From assembly GCA_964571215.1 (NCBI GenBank), contig CAZMZZ010000001.1:10574-74573 (forward strand): 64,000 bases of DNA, given 5' to 3'. Shown piece by piece: positions 54,985-64,000 of this stretch. The position numbers and the translations under genes were made by a program. Every line of letters starts with the position of its first letter. Position 1 is the first letter of the stretch. Source of the stretch: CAJWPI01 sp964571215 (GTDB lineage Bacteria; Pseudomonadota; Gammaproteobacteria; Magnimaribacterales; Magnimaribacteraceae). The notes beneath the pieces are model-generated. The model had not been told where the DNA came from and searched no databases. It worked only from the letters and a program-made list of their open reading frames with translations.

Positions 54985-55895
54985 CAACTAAAGCTTTAAT
55001 AATAGGTTTTGGCTCTATGGGTCAAAAACATTCGAGATATCTTTCAAATCTTATAGGAAAAGAGAACATATTTGTTTTAACTAGTCAAAAGGATATTCAG
55101 TTCTCAAGAATAGAGTCATTAAACAAAATAGATGCTTTGGACCCGGACTATATAATAATCTCTTCAGATACCTCTTCTCACTTTTCCTATTTAAAGGAGA
55201 TAGATTTAAGATTATCCAAAAAAATTGTTCTTGTAGAGAAACCACTTTTCTCAACATACGAGAACTTTTATCCATCTAATAATACCTATTTAGTTGGATA
55301 CAATCTTAGATTTCACCCTTTAATAGATCTGATTAAAAAAGAAATAAAACAGGAAAAAGTTATAAGTTTTGATATAAGTTGTAATTCTTTCCTACCAAAT
55401 TGGAGAAAGAATATTCATTATGCAAAATCATCCAGTGCCTCAGTTGATAGTGGAGGGGGGGTTTTGCTAGATCTTAGTCATGAATTAGATTATTTAAAAT
55501 ATATTTTTGGTGATGTTCAACATTTATTCTCTAAAAACCTAAAATTATCAAACCTTGAGATTGACACTGATGATTATTTAATTTTTATAGGACAAACTAA
55601 AGATAAAGCCTTATTCACCATCAATCTAAGTTATTTCTCAAAAAGAGAAGTCAGAGAGATAACAATAGAGACAGAAAAAAGGACTATATTTTTGGATCTT
55701 ATTGATTGTAAGATGATTTCTTTTTTTGCTGATAAAGATCCAGAAGAAGTAAAAAAAGAATTTTCTATAAGCAATACTTATATCCAACAACATCAAGATA
55801 TATTGAAAGGAGATTTTTCTAAAGTATGCTCTTATGCAGAAGGCCTTGAGGTGATGAGTCTAATAGATAAAATTCAGAAGTTTGATAGTTCATGA
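54981..55895 (+). CDS. Gfo/Idh/MocA-family oxidoreductase
   Basis: NAD(P)-dependent sugar oxidoreductase (304 aa). It has a Rossmann N-terminus ALIIGFGSMGQKHSRYL, the EKP motif (LVEKPLFST) and the family YNLRFHPLIDLI. The C-terminal sheet domain has SGGGVLLDLSHELDYLKYIF. The start is TTG, overlapping the TGA of the preceding gene. In nonulosonate clusters such proteins often sit beside the nucleotidyltransferase and the CMP-sugar synthetase, as here. Its exact substrate is unknown. Confidence 0.85.
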   Translation: MTTKALIIGFGSMGQKHSRYLSNLIGKENIFVLTSQKDIQFSRIESLNKIDALDPDYIIISSDTSSHFSYLKEIDLRLSKKIVLVEKPLFSTYENFYPSNNTYLVGYNLRFHPLIDLIKKEIKQEKVISFDISCNSFLPNWRKNIHYAKSSSASVDSGGGVLLDLSHELDYLKYIFGDVQHLFSKNLKLSNLEIDTDDYLIFIGQTKDKALFTINLSYFSKREVREITIETEKRTIFLDLIDCKMISFFADKDPEEVKKEFSISNTYIQQHQDILKGDFSKVCSYAEGLEVMSLIDKIQKFDSS

Positions 55896-56599
55896 GTATA
55901 CTTTGCACAATTTGCGCCAGATCAGGTTCCAAAGGAGTACCCAATAAGAATATTAAGGTTCTTTCAGGAAAACCTTTATTGGCTTATACGATAGACTTTG
56001 CAAAGAATTCTGGCTTATTTGATTTCATTGTAGTTTCAACAGACAGTGAAGATATTAGAGATTTGTCATGTAGATTAGGAGCTAGTTCATGGTTTTTAAG
56101 GCCCAAAGATCTTTCTTTAGATTCTACACCAAAAATTCCGGTTATCAGGCATGCTCTAGAGGAGTCCGAAAAGAAACTTAAGAAAGAATTTAAAACTATT
56201 GTTGATCTAGATGTGACTTCTCCATTGAGAAATCAAGAAGATCTTAGTAAATGTCTAGATAGTTTTAATAAAGGGAACTTTGATAATATGATTACTGGAT
56301 CATCATCTAGAAGAAACCCATACTTTAATATGGTAGAAATCGGAGATTCTGGCATTCCTGTCTTGAGTAAGAAATTAGAAGATGGTCCTAAATCAAGGCA
56401 GGCAGCCCCTAAAGTATTTGATTTAAATGCTTCTATATATATCTGGAGAAGAGAAGTCCTCACTAAAGAAGATAACTTAATAACTGATAATACGGGGTTC
56501 TATGAAATGCCAGAAGAAAGGTCATATGATATCGATTCTCCTCTAGACTGGATGATAGTCGAGATGATAATGAAAAAAAATGTAGATGAACAGGGATAG
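55892..56599 (+). CDS. CMP-nonulosonate synthetase (NeuA/PtmB-like)
   Basis: Acylneuraminate cytidylyltransferase family (235 aa). It has the N-terminal CTP loop ICARSGSKGVPNKNIKVLSG, FIVVSTDSEDI and VDLDVTSPLRNQEDL, and the end YDIDSPLDWMIVEMIM. It should couple CTP to a sialic, legionaminic or related acid. The synthase (NeuB/LegI) that makes such an acid is not in this window. It starts in the ATGA of the upstream gene and overlaps the downstream SDR by 14 bases. Confidence 0.88.
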   Translation: MSILCTICARSGSKGVPNKNIKVLSGKPLLAYTIDFAKNSGLFDFIVVSTDSEDIRDLSCRLGASSWFLRPKDLSLDSTPKIPVIRHALEESEKKLKKEFKTIVDLDVTSPLRNQEDLSKCLDSFNKGNFDNMITGSSSRRNPYFNMVEIGDSGIPVLSKKLEDGPKSRQAAPKVFDLNASIYIWRREVLTKEDNLITDNTGFYEMPEERSYDIDSPLDWMIVEMIMKKNVDEQG

Positions 56600-57398
56600 G
56601 TTTAGCCTCAAAAATAAAATCTCTTTTATATTAGGGGGTTCAGGGTTGATTGGCAGAACAGTGTGTCTTAAATTTGCTAAAGCTGGATCTATAGTCTGTT
56701 TAATTGATAAAGATGCCAAGTCTTCATTAGAACTTCTTGAAGACCTAAAAAAAATAAACTCAAAATGTTCCTTTTTAAAATTAGATTGTTCAAAATTTGA
56801 ACAATTAGAAGAAAATTTTAGTAGTTTGTTTAAAAGACTTTCAGTACCTCATATTTTTGTAAACTGCTCTTATCCAAGAACTAAGGATTGGGCTAATAAC
56901 TCATTTAAAGATATTACTCTGAATTCTTACAGAAAAAATATTGATATCCATTTAAATAGTTATTCTTGGACAGCAAAGATGGTTGCAGATGGGATGATTC
57001 AAGGAGGAATTAAAGGAAGTATAATTTTGACCAGTTCAATTTACGGCTCCAAGGTTCAAGACCTCTCAATGTATAAAGGCACCAATATTGATGAAAACAT
57101 GACATATCCGATAATAAAATCAGGAATAATTCACTTTTCTAAACAAATGGCTTCCTATTACGGCAATTTTGGAATAAGGGTAAATACAGTTAGCCCTGGT
57201 GGTTTAGAAGGTCCCATAGCGGGCAAGTCATCTGAACAAGATAAAATTTTCAAGAAAAGGTATATAAATAAAACCCCTATGCAAAGAATGACAAGACCTG
57301 ATGATGTTGCTCATGCTATGCTTTTTCTAGCTTCGGAGGCTTCCTCGTATATTACTGGTAACGACATCAGGGTTGATGGGGGCATTTCTATAGTTTAA
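56586..57398 (+). CDS. SDR oxidoreductase, PtmA-like
   Basis: Short-chain dehydrogenase (270 aa): cofactor loop [50 protein letters not shown], active-site Tyr-Lys in [15 protein letters not shown], and [11 protein letters not shown]. The pattern [10 protein letters not shown] plus SSIYG and a MYKGT segment matches PtmA, the flagellin-modification SDR found with PtmB and PtmE in Campylobacter. With the two neighbouring genes this supports a nonulosonate-type function. The reaction is unproven. Confidence 0.85.
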   Translation: MNRDRFSLKNKISFILGGSGLIGRTVCLKFAKAGSIVCLIDKDAKSSLELLEDLKKINSKCSFLKLDCSKFEQLEENFSSLFKRLSVPHIFVNCSYPRTKDWANNSFKDITLNSYRKNIDIHLNSYSWTAKMVADGMIQGGIKGSIILTSSIYGSKVQDLSMYKGTNIDENMTYPIIKSGIIHFSKQMASYYGNFGIRVNTVSPGGLEGPIAGKSSEQDKIFKKRYINKTPMQRMTRPDDVAHAMLFLASEASSYITGNDIRVDGGISIV

Positions 57399-57414
57399 AA
57401 ATAATAAGATTTTT

Positions 57415-58437
57415 ATGAAGATATTTATTTCAGGTGCAGCTGGCTTTATTGGTTTTCATGTGACTAAGGCCTTCTTGTCAAGAGGGGATGATGTTGTAGG
57501 AGTAGATAATCTCAACGACTATTATGATCCAAGCCTTAAAGAAGCAAGATTAAAGGAGTTAAATAAGCACAGTAAGAAATCAGAAGGTCAATTTAATTTC
57601 TTTAAAGGTGATATATCAGACAGTCAATTCGTAAAAGACCATTTAAAGAAAGGTTTTGATAGAGTAATAAATTTAGCTGCTCAAGCAGGCGTAAGAAGAA
57701 GTCTGAAAGAGCCCCAAGCCTATGTTAAGAGCAACATCGAAGGTTTTGTAAATGTACTTGAAGAGTGCAGATATAACGAGATTCCTCATCTTGTTTATGC
57801 AAGTACAAGCAGTGTTTATGGTATGAATACTAAACTTCCATTTTCTGAGTCCGATGGAGTAGATCATCCCATACAACTATATGCTGCAACAAAAAGAGCA
57901 AATGAACTTTTAGCTCATTCCTATAGTCATCTTTTTTCTTTACCAACAACTGGGCTTAGGTTTTTTACAGTTTATGGACCTTGGGGGAGACCAGATATGG
58001 CTCTTTTTCTTTTTACAAAAAATATTATTGGAGGCAATCCAATACAGCTATTCAATAAAGGCAATCATGCTAGAGATTTTACTTATATTGATGATATTGT
58101 TTCAGGTGTAGTTTTAGCATCGGATAACCCGCCTCAACATAACACTTCTTGGAAACAAGAAGATCGTGATCCGTCGGAGAGCAGCAATCCTTTTCAAGTT
58201 TTAAATATTGGGAATGGTAACAAAATAAGGCTTGAGAAATATATTGAGGCTATTGAAGAAGAGCTAGGAATTAAAGCTATTAGGGAATATTTACCTCTTC
58301 AACCAGGTGACGTAAAAGAATCTTTAGCTGATATTAGTAAGTTATCTGAGTTAACGGGCTACAAACCTTCAACAAGCTATAAGAAAGGTGTAGCTGAGTT
58401 TATAAAATGGTACAAGTCTTACTATAAAGAAGCATAG
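57415..58437 (+). CDS. UDP-glucuronate 4-epimerase-like
   Basis: Extended SDR of 340 aa. It has [20 protein letters not shown] then [20 protein letters not shown], the signature of UDP-glucuronate 4-epimerases (CapI/WbnF type). Also present are YASTSSVYG, the catalytic YAATKRANE and [20 protein letters not shown]. It would make UDP-galacturonate for a polysaccharide. No UDP-glucose dehydrogenase is adjacent. It ends 41 bases before the convergent glycosyltransferase. Confidence 0.9.
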   Translation: MKIFISGAAGFIGFHVTKAFLSRGDDVVGVDNLNDYYDPSLKEARLKELNKHSKKSEGQFNFFKGDISDSQFVKDHLKKGFDRVINLAAQAGVRRSLKEPQAYVKSNIEGFVNVLEECRYNEIPHLVYASTSSVYGMNTKLPFSESDGVDHPIQLYAATKRANELLAHSYSHLFSLPTTGLRFFTVYGPWGRPDMALFLFTKNIIGGNPIQLFNKGNHARDFTYIDDIVSGVVLASDNPPQHNTSWKQEDRDPSESSNPFQVLNIGNGNKIRLEKYIEAIEEELGIKAIREYLPLQPGDVKESLADISKLSELTGYKPSTSYKKGVAEFIKWYKSYYKEA

Positions 58438-58478
58438 TTTAAAGGTTGGGTTTAATAGATTTTCTCAGTTGTCTATCT

Positions 58479-59591
58479 TTATAGTTTTTGAAATACATCT
58501 TCGTATCGTGCTCCAATCTTTTCTATAGAAAAGTCTTTTGCTCTTAACTTAAGTTTATTTCTGTCTAGATTGCTCTTACTAGCTAGTAAAATAGTCTCAG
58601 CAAGATCCCGTACATTATTTTTTTTGCATAAGAAACCAAATTCCTTCTCACTTAATATCTCTGAAGGTCCTTCGCAATCAGTTGATACCACCACCTTTCC
58701 TAAGCTCAAGGCTTCAATAATAGATATTCCAAAACCTTCATTTAAAGAGCTTAGCACAAGAATATCTGCTTTATTTAGATAGGGATAAGGATTATTTATA
58801 AAGCCTGAGAAACACACACTTTCAGAAATTTTTAATTTCTTAGACTTAGATTGTAATAATTTTTTCTCAGGTCCATCTCCTATAACTAACAATTTAGCTT
58901 TCACATTAAATTTATTATTTAGAATATCTATAGCTTCTAGAAGAGATAAAAGGTTCTTTTCAGGCTTAAGATTAGCAATAGAAATTAATTTAAGACCTGA
59001 ATAGTTACTCCAGTCACCAAAAGATAATTTCTTTTCGCTATCTACAGGAAGTTTTCTAAAAGAATTATAAATAGTTATAACTTTTCTAGGAGATACTCCC
59101 TTTTTAATTAAATCTTTTTTTACTGAGTTCGATACCCCGATTACTTTGGAAGCAAGATTATGAAAGAAAAAAATGGATAAATTTTGAAAAAATTTAAACA
59201 TGAAAGATTTGTCCTCAAAGTTTTTCGTGAGAATGCCGTGCTCCACTAGAACTGTTTTTTTTGTCATACTAAACAAGTTCGCAAAGGAAGCTAAAAATGT
59301 TAATGGCCAAACATTAGCAACAAAGATATCAAATTCTTCTTTTTTAAAAAGTAAAATAAGTTTAAAAATTGCTCTGCGGATAGTGTTTTGTTCTAGGGTT
59401 ATTAACTTAATTTTTTTATGTATATCATGAGGTAGGTTGTTAACAGAAGTTAAAGTAAGAATAGTTACTTTATAGTTTTTTGTTGAAAGATAGTTTGAAA
59501 GTTGAACTATAAAAACCTCTGCACCCCCCATATTGAGGTCTTTTAAAAAAAACATAACTCTTTTTTTTGGATTTTTGGAAGTTTCTTTCAA
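58479..59591 (-). CDS. Glycosyltransferase family 4 protein
   Basis: GT-B fold retaining glycosyltransferase (370 aa). It has the N-terminal acceptor-side loop LKDLNMGGAEVFIVQLSNYL, VLVEHGIL, and the nucleotide-sugar domain with LISIANLKPEKNLLSLLEA, LVIGDGPEKK, VLSSLNEGFGISIIEALSLG and EGPSEIL. The start is a TTG at 59591; the first internal ATG (59555) would remove the KKRV strand, so I keep the longer form. It is the only cassette gene on the minus strand. Donor and acceptor are unknown. Confidence 0.9.
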   Translation of the reverse strand: MKETSKNPKKRVMFFLKDLNMGGAEVFIVQLSNYLSTKNYKVTILTLTSVNNLPHDIHKKIKLITLEQNTIRRAIFKLILLFKKEEFDIFVANVWPLTFLASFANLFSMTKKTVLVEHGILTKNFEDKSFMFKFFQNLSIFFFHNLASKVIGVSNSVKKDLIKKGVSPRKVITIYNSFRKLPVDSEKKLSFGDWSNYSGLKLISIANLKPEKNLLSLLEAIDILNNKFNVKAKLLVIGDGPEKKLLQSKSKKLKISESVCFSGFINNPYPYLNKADILVLSSLNEGFGISIIEALSLGKVVVSTDCEGPSEILSEKEFGFLCKKNNVRDLAETILLASKSNLDRNKLKLRAKDFSIEKIGARYEDVFQKL

Positions 59592-59700
59592 AGCTAATTT
59601 AGATTAAAGTCCTTAGAACTAAAAATTATAATTCTTTTTTGTTAATTTACTCATCAAATTGGATAAATAAATAGGAAATAAATAGAATGACCTCTTCAGT

Positions 59701-60243
59701 ATGACTAAACCTTCTTATATTTCTATAGCAAGAATAGCTTTAATCTTTCCGATAATACTTCTTTCTTCATTTAACAACCCAATTTCAAATTTTTTATCTT
59801 TATTTCTTTTCTTGATTGCTAGCCTTTCTGATTTTATTGATGGTTATATAGCTAGAAAAACAAAGACAGAGAGCGAGTTAGGTTCTTTGTTAGATCTTGT
59901 TGCAGATAAACTCTTGGTTTGTTTAGTATTAATATGGATCATTTATCTTAATAGTTCCATCTTGATTTTGATCCCGGTCTTAATAATTGTAAGCAGAGAA
60001 TTAATAATTTCTTCAATTCGTCAATTCTTCTCTGAATTTAAAGATAAAAATCTAGTTAAAGTTTCTTTTATAGGAAAATTGAAAACTACCTTACAAATGT
60101 TAAGCATATCCATGCTTCTTATATCATCTGAAATGGGAAGACTTTTTTTTGATATCTCTATAATAATGCTTTGGTTGTCAGCTTTCTTTTCTATTTTGTC
60201 TTTTTATGTGTATTTAAATAGGTGGATTAAAAATTTAAACTGA
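59701..60243 (+). CDS. pgsA: CDP-alcohol phosphatidyltransferase, PgsA
   Basis: Makes phosphatidylglycerophosphate from CDP-diacylglycerol and glycerol 3-phosphate. Residues about 43-70 contain the full family signature: D-x2-DG-x2-AR-x8-G-x3-D-x3-D (SDFIDGYIARKTKTESELGS continuing to LLDLVADK). About five transmembrane helices are present and 180 aa is typical. In E. coli and Pseudomonas pgsA directly follows uvrC. Here the sugar cassette separates them, but orientation is kept. The PgpA at 16073 would act next. Confidence 0.92.
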   Translation: MTKPSYISIARIALIFPIILLSSFNNPISNFLSLFLFLIASLSDFIDGYIARKTKTESELGSLLDLVADKLLVCLVLIWIIYLNSSILILIPVLIIVSRELIISSIRQFFSEFKDKNLVKVSFIGKLKTTLQMLSISMLLISSEMGRLFFDISIIMLWLSAFFSILSFYVYLNRWIKNLN

Positions 60244-60331
60244 AAATTTTGTGAGCTATTACCATTGTTTATTTAAGTACTGGGTGTATGATTGCGTTCT
60301 TAAACGGGTCTGAAAACCTCCCAATTGGTTA

Positions 60332-61246
60332 ATGGAAGGAGATATGCAGGAAAAGGATAATACTTCTACTTTAGAAGAAGGCATAAATCTAAAGGAATTA
60401 TTTGAAGTTGTTTGGGGAGCCAAAAGCTTCGTAGTTTTAGTCTCTTTTCTCTTTTTTGCTTTCTCTGTTTATTATGTAAAAAGTTTACCTGATTCATATT
60501 CAGCTTATGGAACCTATTTACCATCTGCTGGGTCTGAAGTCACTTCATCATCAGGTGGATTAGGCGAAGTGGCAAGAATGGCAGGGTTAAATATACCTGT
60601 TTCTGAAACTGATAAGGTTAAATTAGCTTTAGAAATACTTAGATCCAGGAAGTTTTTAAGAGAATTAATACTTCAAAAGGAGATTCTTCCTAATATTGGT
60701 TGGAATTTAACTAGTGAGGAAGTAGCAAAGATGCCAAAAGAAGAAAAAGAAGAACTTCTTCAGTCTGCTACTGCATCTCTAACAGGTACTTTTCAGATTT
60801 CCAAACCGAGAGCAAGTAATATAGTGAAGATAATTGTAAATAATGGCGATCCTGTATTTGCGAAACAATTAGTTGAATGGTTGGTAGAAGGTGTTAATAA
60901 AACTATGGCAGAGGATGATGTAATAGAAGCAAAGAAGTCTATAGAGTATCTAAAGATCCAAGCTAGTAAGACCTCAATATCTGTTCTAAAAAACCTCTTT
61001 TACGGTATGATTGAAAGCCATGTAACAACTATTATGTTAGCCGAAGTTAACCAAGAGTATGTATTCAAGACTCTTGATCCTCCAGTTTTACCAATTTGGC
61101 CTACTGGAATAAATAAACTGAAGATCGTTATTTGGATATCAATAGCAGGACTTGTCTTCAGTATTGGACTTTTATTGTTAGTTTTTTTTCTTGGGTATCA
61201 AATTGTAGAGCCCAAACTATTTAGATACACATTAAGGAAGGTTTAA
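60332..61246 (+). CDS. wzz: Wzz-type chain-length determinant
   Basis: Polysaccharide co-polymerase (304 aa) with two transmembrane helices (about 33-50 and 265-288) flanking a periplasmic domain. The Pro-rich motif before the second helix (LDPPVLPIWPTGINKLK) is the family hallmark, with EAKKSIEYLKIQASKTSISV and YVFKTLDPP before it. It sets the modal length of O-antigen or related chains made by Wzy. No BY-kinase domain is fused. An alternative ATG 12 bases downstream has AAGGAG close by, so the start is uncertain. Confidence 0.88.
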   Translation: MEGDMQEKDNTSTLEEGINLKELFEVVWGAKSFVVLVSFLFFAFSVYYVKSLPDSYSAYGTYLPSAGSEVTSSSGGLGEVARMAGLNIPVSETDKVKLALEILRSRKFLRELILQKEILPNIGWNLTSEEVAKMPKEEKEELLQSATASLTGTFQISKPRASNIVKIIVNNGDPVFAKQLVEWLVEGVNKTMAEDDVIEAKKSIEYLKIQASKTSISVLKNLFYGMIESHVTTIMLAEVNQEYVFKTLDPPVLPIWPTGINKLKIVIWISIAGLVFSIGLLLLVFFLGYQIVEPKLFRYTLRKV

Positions 61247-61320
61247 TTAATCTAAATTGAAAATTCTTATTTTCCTCCCTTTCTTATTTTTATTATATTA
61301 ATTTTACCTATTTTTATATT

Positions 61321-62475
61321 TTGATTTTCTCTCTTAAAAATTTGTTGTGGATTGGGTTTCTTTTAAGATTAGGGATAGCTTGGTTACTTTTGAGTAGCGG
61401 CTTTTACCTAGCCTTCACTGGTGATGTAGAAAATTTTCATCAAACCGCTAGAGAGATATTAGGTTTAAGTGAAACTTTTAATCCACTTATAGATGAAGAA
61501 GCAACTCTGGATGATTTCTATGCTTATTTTATAAGTCTAATCTACATGTTAACTACAGATTCTATGTATGTAACTTCTATCCTTTCCTGTATTGCTTGGT
61601 TTTTTTCAGGTTACTTTTTAATAAGAATTATGGATATTCTTAAGTTAAATAAAAAAAGGCAAAAAATTCTTTTTCTAATTTATATCTTTTTACCTTCTTC
61701 CCTTTTAAACACTGGGGTGCCATTACGCGAATCTTATGAATTATTAGCTGTCAATCTATCAATTTATTCTTCTCTACTATGGTATTTTCAAAGAAACATA
61801 AAATATTTATTCGTTCTTTTAATAGGAATAGCTTTGATGGCAGTGATGCATATAGCCTTGCTATCTTTTGGAGTAATACTATTTATTTTTACTTTAATTT
61901 TAATTTCTTCGAGACAAGATAAAGGTCGTTATTTCTTTCTTTTTCCTGCTTCTTTAGTAGTCTTGTTACCAATTTTTGGATTCAATTATATCTCTCAGTT
62001 CTTAGATTATTATGGGGGTCAAGGATTAGACGGGGCTGGGGAAGAATTAGCTGACGCAGTAAGGTTATTTCAAGCTGGGTCTATTATAGATAGCGGGGGA
62101 AGCAGAGCGCAATATGCTGATTTACAGCTGGAGATAGATGGGGTCTCGGGACTGATCTTCTTTTTACCTTCAGCACTCTTTCAATACCTTTTTGAACCCA
62201 TGCCATGGAGAAATATTAGTTTTGTAGACTATGTATTGATATTAGAGAATGTTATGAGAGCAAGTTTCATATTCTTTGGAGTAAGGGGCTTGTTTATACT
62301 TCCATCTAATGAAAAGAAAATCATATTTTTCCTTTTAGTTTGCTTCTTAACAACCGAACTAATTTGGGCTGTAGGGACGACAAATTGGGGAACAGCATCA
62401 AGACACCATGTACCTTCCTTAGGTATATTGTTACTTATAGGTCTGGCTTTTCAGCAACATTATAAAAGAATCTAG
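61321..62475 (+). CDS. Polytopic membrane protein, Wzy-polymerase candidate
   Basis: A 384-aa integral membrane protein with about ten hydrophobic segments and a large periplasmic-looking loop at about 225-275. LPSSLLNTGVPLRESYELLA and the C-terminal TTNWGTASRHHVPSLGILLL resemble Wzy-type polymerases and GT-C glycosyltransferases, which carry such Arg and N-x-GT-x-R motifs. No family can be named with certainty. The start is a TTG. The position between wzz and the rfb genes supports a polymerase role, but this is inference. Confidence 0.75.
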   Translation: MIFSLKNLLWIGFLLRLGIAWLLLSSGFYLAFTGDVENFHQTAREILGLSETFNPLIDEEATLDDFYAYFISLIYMLTTDSMYVTSILSCIAWFFSGYFLIRIMDILKLNKKRQKILFLIYIFLPSSLLNTGVPLRESYELLAVNLSIYSSLLWYFQRNIKYLFVLLIGIALMAVMHIALLSFGVILFIFTLILISSRQDKGRYFFLFPASLVVLLPIFGFNYISQFLDYYGGQGLDGAGEELADAVRLFQAGSIIDSGGSRAQYADLQLEIDGVSGLIFFLPSALFQYLFEPMPWRNISFVDYVLILENVMRASFIFFGVRGLFILPSNEKKIIFFLLVCFLTTELIWAVGTTNWGTASRHHVPSLGILLLIGLAFQQHYKRI

Positions 62476-62550
62476 ATATAGATTTTATTAAACCGATAAT
62501 ATTTAGTTCTTTATGTCAGTTATAATTAAATGGTTAACCTAAGTTATTAG

Positions 62551-63612
62551 ATGAAGATTTTAATTACAGGAGGAGCGGGGTTCATAGGTTCAACTCTTGT
62601 GAAATATATTATTACTAAGACTAATAATGAAGTAATTAATCTAGATAAGTTGACTTATGCAGGCAACCTTAGATCTCTTGAAACCATTTCAGATAATAAA
62701 AGATATTCTTTTGAAAAGATTGATATTCAAGATTTTAATGAACTTTTAGGGGCTTTCAATAAGTATAAACCAGATTCTGTTATGCATTTAGCTGCAGAAT
62801 CTCATGTTGATAGGTCTATTTCAGGTCCTGAAGGATTTATTCAAACCAATATAGTTGGGACTTACGTTCTTTTAGAGGTAATTAAAAAATATTTTTATGA
62901 CCTAGATAAAATTAAAAAGTCTAATTTTAGATTCCATCATATTTCTACCGATGAAGTTTATGGTGATATAGGTTTTTTTGGGAACCCTTCCAAGGAAAGT
63001 GATAGATATAAACCAAGTTCCCCCTATTCAGCCAGTAAAGCAAGTTCTGATCATTTAGTAAGGTCGTGGGCAAGAACTTATAAATTACCTTTCATTATTA
63101 CTAATAGCTCTAACAACTATGGTCCTTATCATTTTCCTGAAAAACTTATACCTTTAACAATTAAGAATGCTCTGGAGGGAAGAGATATTCCTGTGTATGG
63201 AAAGGGGGATCAAATTAGAGATTGGCTTTATGTAGAGGATCATGCGATAGCTTTATACAAAGTATTAAAAGAAGGTATTCTAGGGGAAACTTATAATATT
63301 GGAGGAAATAGTGAGAAAAGAAATATTGATGTGGTTATTGAAATATGTGAACTTTTAGATGAGATGGATCCTGCTAGTAGAAAAAGAGGAATAAAATCTT
63401 ATAAAGATCTTATATCTTATGTAGAGGATAGACCTGGCCATGATTTAAGATATGCACTAGACACAAGCAAGATAAAAGAAGAACTTGGTTGGCAACCTTC
63501 TGAATCTTTTAAAAGCGGATTAATAAAAACTGTAGAGTGGAATCTATTAAATAGGAGTTGGTCTGAAGATGTGCTAACTGGAGCTAATAACAAACTGGAA
63601 AGCAAAAAATAA
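62551..63612 (+). CDS. rfbB: dTDP-glucose 4,6-dehydratase
   Basis: Extended SDR (353 aa) making dTDP-4-keto-6-deoxyglucose. The start [45 protein letters not shown], the dehydratase motif [26 protein letters not shown] and [15 protein letters not shown] are diagnostic. It precedes rfbA by 12 bases, so the two probably form the start of a dTDP-sugar (rhamnose-like) operon that continues past the window edge. Confidence 0.96.
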   Translation: MKILITGGAGFIGSTLVKYIITKTNNEVINLDKLTYAGNLRSLETISDNKRYSFEKIDIQDFNELLGAFNKYKPDSVMHLAAESHVDRSISGPEGFIQTNIVGTYVLLEVIKKYFYDLDKIKKSNFRFHHISTDEVYGDIGFFGNPSKESDRYKPSSPYSASKASSDHLVRSWARTYKLPFIITNSSNNYGPYHFPEKLIPLTIKNALEGRDIPVYGKGDQIRDWLYVEDHAIALYKVLKEGILGETYNIGGNSEKRNIDVVIEICELLDEMDPASRKRGIKSYKDLISYVEDRPGHDLRYALDTSKIKEELGWQPSESFKSGLIKTVEWNLLNRSWSEDVLTGANNKLESKK

Positions 63613-63624
63613 ATTGGAGAATAA

Positions 63625-64000
63625 ATGAAAGGTATAATTCTTTCGGGTGGCTTAGGTACAAGACTATTTCCTATTACTTTAGGTATTTCAAAGCAGTTAT
63701 TACCTATTTATGATAAGCCAATGATTTATTATCCTATGTCAGTTCTTATGTTAGCTGGCATAAGAGAGATACTTATAATAACTACACCAGAAGATTTATC
63801 TAATTATGAGAAACTGTTAGGAGATGGTAGTCAATTTGGTGTGAAGATAGAATTTATAGTACAACCTACGCCTGCAGGATTAGCCCAAGCCTTTATCTTA
63901 GGAGAAAATTTTATTTCAAATGACAAAGTTTGCTTAGTTTTAGGAGATAACGTCTTTTATGGACAGCGCTTTACTGAGATGCTCTTAAGAGCTGCAGCTC
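63625..64000 (+). CDS. rfbA: Glucose-1-phosphate thymidylyltransferase, 3' end outside window
   Basis: Open frame from the ATG at 63625 (GGAGA at 63616-63620) to the window edge, about 125 codons. The N-terminus reads [20 protein letters not shown] then [20 protein letters not shown], the nucleotide-binding and sugar-phosphate region of RmlA/Rfb[12 protein letters not shown] supplies the metal-binding Asp. It makes dTDP-glucose, the substrate of RfbB. Typical proteins have about 290 aa, so more than half is missing here. Confidence 0.95.
   Translation, partial: MKGIILSGGLGTRLFPITLGISKQLLPIYDKPMIYYPMSVLMLAGIREILIITTPEDLSNYEKLLGDGSQFGVKIEFIVQPTPAGLAQAFILGENFISNDKVCLVLGDNVFYGQRFTEMLLRAAA

Noticed and set aside
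53929..59591. Sugar cassette as a recent mobile element
   Set aside because: No integrase, transposase, flanking repeat or tRNA is visible, and base composition by eye resembles the neighbours; only gene order suggests insertion.
60244..60331. tRNA genes after pgsA
   Set aside because: E. coli has tRNA genes downstream of pgsA. I looked for cloverleaf arms and the conserved T-loop in this 88-base gap and in other gaps and found none.

Overview
The window is a dense, AT-rich stretch (about one third G+C by eye) of a gammaproteobacterial chromosome. Gene sets such as hflX-hflK-hflC-hisZ-purA, nrdR-ribD-ribBA-ribH-nusB, xseB-ispA-dxs, ubiG-mupP-yciK and gyrA-serC-pheA-hisC-tyrA-aroA-cmk-rpsA-ihfB-lapA-pyrF are typical of that class. 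Very short spacers, many ATGA/TAATG overlaps, overlapping 3' ends and low G+C suggest a streamlined marine heterotroph. A SAR86-like lineage is my best guess; this is inference from style and gene content, not a database match. I found no rRNA, tRNA, CRISPR, insertion sequence or phage gene, and no gene-free stretch over 300 bases. The largest gaps are 157 bases before gyrA, 137 bases between aroG and nadE, and 109 bases before pgsA.

Layout. 1-7938 (+): the 3' part of hflX, the HflKC protease regulators, hisZ, purA, a small exported protein of unknown function, and a large membrane-anchored DUF3604 (PHP-like) protein. 7913-13441 (-): nth, glyA, nrdR, ribD, ribBA, ribH, nusB. 13526-17179 (+): a LETM1-like small protein, a thiolase, thiL, pgpA and a stand-alone ribA. 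17182-30756 (-): aroG, a protein with three tandem DnaT-like domains, an RND efflux pump with a short adaptor, a PQQ/haem alcohol dehydrogenase, a TonB receptor, then xseB-ispA-dxs. 30894-34766 (+): nadE, scpA, scpB, rluB. 34750-36863 (-): ubiG, mupP-like phosphatase, yciK. 36946-53907 (+): three-subunit transhydrogenase, gyrA, the serine/aromatic amino-acid run, cmk, rpsA, ihfB, lapA, pyrF, a cupin and uvrC. 53929-59591: a surface-sugar cassette. 59701-64000 (+): pgsA, then chain-length regulator, polytopic membrane protein, rfbB and the start of rfbA.

How the genes work together. The rib genes cover most of riboflavin synthesis. RibBA keeps only its RibB half, the separate RibA supplies GTP cyclohydrolase II, and riboflavin synthase is missing from its usual place. 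Dxs and IspA feed isoprenoids (ubiquinone via UbiG, undecaprenyl carriers). AroG, AroA, TyrA, PheA and HisC form most of a path from DAHP to Phe/Tyr. The right end is a polysaccharide locus (nonulosonate-type sugar activation, uronate epimerase, glycosyltransferase, Wzz, Wzy candidate, dTDP-sugar genes) that has entered between uvrC and pgsA, normally neighbours.

The observations most worth following up are the exact 73-residue triple DnaT-type repeat, the RND adaptor that appears to lack its alpha-hairpin, the PQQ enzyme/TonB receptor pair, the unusual iron-sulphur cysteine spacing of Nth, and the split uvrC/pgsA neighbourhood.
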